A program made the position numbers and the translations under genes. A stretch of DNA of 8,131 nucleotides from a bacterium (GTDB taxonomy: Bacteria > Babelota > Babeliae > Babelales > JABDEC01): contig CANKVQ010000019.1 in NCBI GenBank assembly GCA_947486885.1, positions 1 through 8,131 of the forward strand. Reading direction: 5' to 3'. The notes under the pieces were generated by a model that had not been told where the DNA came from, ran no database searches, and saw nothing but the letters and a program-made list of their open reading frames with translations. Positions 5,961-8,131 of this stretch are shown in pieces; within the stretch, counting starts at the first letter, position 1, and each line of letters starts with the position of its first letter.

Positions 5961-6791
5961 ATGAGTAAAAAAATCGGTATTCATATTCGACCAGCTGCCA
6001 CATTCACAGAGACTATTCAGCAAGCTATTACTTTAAATGTTCCATTGTTTCAGACTTTTGCCATGACACTGTCTGGCAAATATATTAAAATTACACCAGA
6101 AGACCAGACTAGTTATTTAGAATTGCGACACAAATATTTTCAAGACTTATATTTACATGGATCTTACTGGATTAATCTTTGTCGTGATAATCAAATTAAT
6201 CTAAAAACTACACAACGTGAGCTAAATATTGCTAAGCAATTAGAGTTTACCCACTTAGTTGTACACCCAGGCAGTGCAGCTGAAGGTCATACTAAAAGTA
6301 TGGGTATTAACATTTTGGCTAGCTCGCTAAATCAAATTTTAAACGAAAATCATATGATAAAAATAGTGTTAGAAAATACTGCGCACGGCAATTTAACTAT
6401 TGGCAGTGATCTTAGCGATTTTTATGAATTATTACAGCAAATCGAACAACCAAATAAATTATTATTTTGTATCGATACTAGTCATGCTTATGCCCATGGT
6501 TATAATCTACACGATTTAGCAGAACAAACTAAATTTATAAATTTGATCGATAGCGCTATTGGTTTTGAAAAAGTTTGCTTAATTCACCTAAATGACACTA
6601 ATGAAACTTTGGGTCGCAAGATAGATAAACATGCTATCCCAGGCACAGGACATATTGGTAAATTGGCTTTAAAACATTTTTTATTACAACCGCAAATTCA
6701 TACTATTCCCATAATTATTGAACCACCATTAATCGAATCTATTGCTGAAACAAAAAAAATTTTAAATGAAATTAATAGTTGGTTTGATTAG
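5961..6791 (+). CDS. nfo: Endonuclease IV (AP endonuclease), 276 aa
   Basis: This is a Zn-dependent apurinic/apyrimidinic endonuclease of the Nfo/Apn1 TIM-barrel family, which cuts 5' of abasic sites and trims 3'-blocked ends in base excision repair. All nine metal ligands known from E. coli Nfo have counterparts: His66, His102 (VVHPGS), Glu138 (LENTA), Asp172 and His175 (CIDTSHA), His209 (IHLND), Asp222 and His224 (DKH), and Glu254. Length is normal for the family (E. coli 285). An in-frame GTG at 5955 would add two residues. I prefer the ATG at 5961, because the family motif IGIH follows at once and the GTG overlaps the GGGTG upstream motif. The N-terminal segment, IGIHIRPAAT here against IGAHVSAAGG in E. 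coli, is divergent. It is probably co-transcribed with the phosphohexomutase. A short ACTTAAA/TTTAAGT inverted repeat (5911-5917, 5936-5942) spans the junction but is too weak to call a terminator. Confidence 0.95.
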   Translation: MSKKIGIHIRPAATFTETIQQAITLNVPLFQTFAMTLSGKYIKITPEDQTSYLELRHKYFQDLYLHGSYWINLCRDNQINLKTTQRELNIAKQLEFTHLVVHPGSAAEGHTKSMGINILASSLNQILNENHMIKIVLENTAHGNLTIGSDLSDFYELLQQIEQPNKLLFCIDTSHAYAHGYNLHDLAEQTKFINLIDSAIGFEKVCLIHLNDTNETLGRKIDKHAIPGTGHIGKLALKHFLLQPQIHTIPIIIEPPLIESIAETKKILNEINSWFD

Positions 6792-6816
6792 GCCCTAGGA
6801 AATCTCGTCAAATTTG

Positions 6817-6825
6817 TGCTATAAT
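6817..6825 (+). promoter_or_regulatory. Extended -10 promoter for the tRNA and following genes
   Basis: TGC (6817-6819) immediately precedes a perfect TATAAT (6820-6825), the extended -10 form of a sigma-70 promoter. No good -35 sits at the usual distance, which extended -10 promoters tolerate. Transcription would start near 6832, about 30 bases before the mature tRNA. It lies in the 70-base gap after nfo and could also drive the zinc-ribbon and RNase HI genes. Confidence 0.65.
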
Positions 6826-6861
6826 GCAATCTATATTTGCGGCAAACAACAGCGCATCATC

Positions 6862-6938
6862 GGGCCCATAGCTCAGTTGGTCAGAGCAGTCGGCTCATAA
6901 CCGAAAGGTCCCAGGTTCAAGTCCTGGTGGGCCCACCA
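6862..6938 (+). tRNA. tRNA with CAU anticodon (elongator Met or Ile2), CCA encoded
   Basis: A complete cloverleaf is visible. The acceptor GGGCCCA (6862-6868) pairs perfectly with TGGGCCC (6928-6934), and the discriminator is A6935 with an encoded CCA. The D stem is GCTC/GAGC (6871-6874, 6884-6887), and the T arm is CCAGG-TTCAAGT-CCTGG (6911-6927). The anticodon loop is CTCATAA (6894-6900), giving anticodon CAT at 6896-6898. The anticodon stem lacks the three G-C pairs of initiators, so this is not tRNA-fMet. Its outermost pair, 27-43, is a G-A mismatch. CAU can mean elongator Met or the lysidine-modified Ile2. C4-G69 and C5-G68 match determinants described for E. coli TilS recognition, which leans towards Ile2, but the sequence alone does not decide. 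The zinc-ribbon gene starts 29 bases downstream. Confidence 0.95.
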
Positions 6939-6967
6939 GATGTTGCTAAACTATAAGGGATAGTGTT

Positions 6968-7672
6968 ATGTCGACCACAGTTACTCCGTTTCAAAAATTC
7001 GTAGCTTTGATTAGCTTCGATCAGGAAAACAATCAAATCCGAAAACAACTTCAGGATTTGACAAGTGATATTAACAATTTAAAACAAGCATTAACTAATG
7101 CAGAGCATGAATTATTAGTAGCACATGATTTAGTAAAAATTGCCCAAAAAGCAGTTGATGCTACTGAATTAACTAATCAAGAACTGGATGCTACTGAAAA
7201 AACTAAAAAAAATCAGCTAGATCAAGTACAAGACAAAAAAGAATATGCAGCACTAAAAAAAGAGATTACATATCTTAAAGAGCAACAACATAATAACGAA
7301 TTGATTCTAGTGCAAGCTTGGACTAAGTTAGAAACTGCTAAGCAAACTTTCGAAAAACAAAAAGAAGCATTAAATCATAAAATTGTTGATATCCAAGCTA
7401 ATATTAATACTAAGCAAGCACAAATCTTAGCTTTAACTCAACAAATTAATAATTATGAACTTGAACGTAAAGCCAAAGAAATTGGTGTGCCTGCTGAATG
7501 GCTAGTAAAATATTCTACTATGCGTACACGAGTTCAAAATCCAGTGGTACAAGTAGTTAATGGCTCTTGTATGGCCTGCTTTTACGATATCACTCAGCAA
7601 GATATAAATGCCCTTAATGACAATCGCCTAGTCGAATGTCGCGGCTGTTTTAGATTTTTATATCTGACGTGA
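6968..7672 (+). CDS. COG1579-type coiled-coil protein with C4 zinc ribbon, 234 aa
   Basis: The protein has a long helical hairpin followed by a C-terminal zinc ribbon of the zf-RING_7 (DUF164) type. Coiled coil covers about 15-168, rich in Lys, Gln, Glu and Asn. It includes the family's conserved KEYAALKKEI segment (91-100) near the turn. The ribbon ligands are C201-x2-C204 and C224-x2-C227, complete in number and spacing. The start is secure: AAGGGA at 6955-6960 lies 7 bases before the ATG. The biochemical function of this family is not settled. A nucleic-acid-binding role is usually suggested from the ribbon and from its frequent position next to RNase HI genes, and that arrangement is seen here, with RNase HI starting 4 bases after this stop. 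It is probably co-transcribed with the upstream tRNA from the extended -10 promoter. No signal peptide, so cytoplasmic. Confidence 0.9.
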   Translation: MSTTVTPFQKFVALISFDQENNQIRKQLQDLTSDINNLKQALTNAEHELLVAHDLVKIAQKAVDATELTNQELDATEKTKKNQLDQVQDKKEYAALKKEITYLKEQQHNNELILVQAWTKLETAKQTFEKQKEALNHKIVDIQANINTKQAQILALTQQINNYELERKAKEIGVPAEWLVKYSTMRTRVQNPVVQVVNGSCMACFYDITQQDINALNDNRLVECRGCFRFLYLT

Positions 7673-7676
7673 ACTT

Positions 7677-8131
7677 GTGAATGTAGTTAAACTGTTTATC
7701 GATGGTGCTTCACGTGGTAATCCGGGCCCATCTGGTGCGGGTGTATATATTATGGGCGAAAGTCGCGTATTATATACAGGTAGTTTTTTTCTGGGCATTA
7801 GAACTAATAATCAAGCTGAGTATTATGCTTTAGTTTTGGGTATTATTTGTGCCAAAAATATTTTAAAACCAACTGATAAATTTAGAATTATTTCTGATTC
7901 AGAACTATTAATTAGACAAATCAATCACGTATATGCTGTTCGCAATCCTGAATTATTAAAATTGCACTGTTTAGCTGAAAAACTTTTAGCTAATCTAGAT
8001 TATACTGCTGAGCATGTCTTACGTGAAAACAACCAAGCAGCCGATCGTTTAGCCAACTATGCTATTGATAAAAAAACTATTATCCCAACTGAATTACAAA
8101 CACTATTACAAGCCCACGGCTTACAGTGTTA
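7677..8131 (+). CDS. Ribonuclease HI family protein, 3' end at the window edge
   Basis: This small RNase H-fold nuclease cuts the RNA strand of RNA:DNA hybrids, removing primers and R-loops. The visible 151 codons contain the family motifs in order: DGASRGNPGP with catalytic Asp9, TNNQAEYYAL with Glu48, SDSELL with Asp74, and NNQAADRLAN with Asp123. Asp74 to Asp123 is about 49 residues against about 64 in E. coli RNase HI, so the basic protrusion ('handle') is missing, as in the short rnhA-like proteins of many bacteria. The start is taken as GTG at 7677: an in-frame TGA lies at 7665-7667, the first in-frame ATG codes for residue 26, and the first beta strand begins at once. It sits 4 bases after the zinc-ribbon stop, with no obvious ribosome site of its own, so translational coupling is likely. 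The last two bases are TA. Family length suggests the stop is within a few codons. Confidence 0.9.
   Translation, partial: MNVVKLFIDGASRGNPGPSGAGVYIMGESRVLYTGSFFLGIRTNNQAEYYALVLGIICAKNILKPTDKFRIISDSELLIRQINHVYAVRNPELLKLHCLAEKLLANLDYTAEHVLRENNQAADRLANYAIDKKTIIPTELQTLLQAHGLQC

Overview
The window is AT-rich bacterial DNA with very tightly packed genes. It holds a conserved housekeeping set, namely an SbcC/Rad50 ATPase, a phosphohexomutase, endonuclease IV, a CAU-anticodon tRNA, a COG1579-type zinc-ribbon coiled-coil protein and a small RNase HI. It also holds three small proteins I do not recognise, at least two with signal peptides. Compact spacing, low GC, small unknown secreted proteins and palindromic repeats entering coding sequence suggest a reduced, probably host-associated bacterium. 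Candidatus Dependentiae (TM6/Babeliae) is my best guess, made on style rather than on a marker gene. Rickettsiales-like or other intracellular lineages cannot be excluded.

Layout. Bases 1-108 form a GC-richer block with a nested hairpin (13-43) and a second imperfect hairpin (51-74), probably a repeat element. Two small plus-strand genes follow (92-397 and 415-879), probably co-transcribed, and the second is exported. They converge, with a 17-base AT-only junction, on a minus-strand sbcC (897-3560). A 291-base divergent intergenic region (3561-3851), with a perfect 12-base tandem duplication next to sbcC, leads to a second small exported protein (3852-4328). The plus strand then carries a phosphomannomutase/phosphoglucomutase (4377-5924), endonuclease IV (5961-6791), a tRNA with its own extended -10 promoter (6862-6938), a zinc-ribbon protein (6968-7672) and an RNase HI (7677 to the window edge) that starts 4 bases after the previous stop.

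How the genes relate. SbcC (double-strand end and hairpin processing), endonuclease IV (abasic sites) and RNase HI (RNA:DNA hybrids) are all nucleic-acid maintenance enzymes. They do not form one operon: sbcC is on the other strand and no sbcD is present. The phosphohexomutase feeds nucleotide-sugar and envelope glycan synthesis. The zinc-ribbon/RNase HI pair is a recurring bacterial neighbourhood and is the best functional link here.

The most interesting observation is inside the phosphohexomutase gene. About 100 bases at the junction between domains 1 and 2 look like an in-frame palindromic repeat insertion with a 9-base tandem repeat, similar in behaviour to Rickettsia palindromic elements. 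The two exported small proteins also appear to share short motifs at both ends and may be divergent members of an undescribed family. I found no CRISPR array, insertion sequence, phage module or recognisable new defence system.
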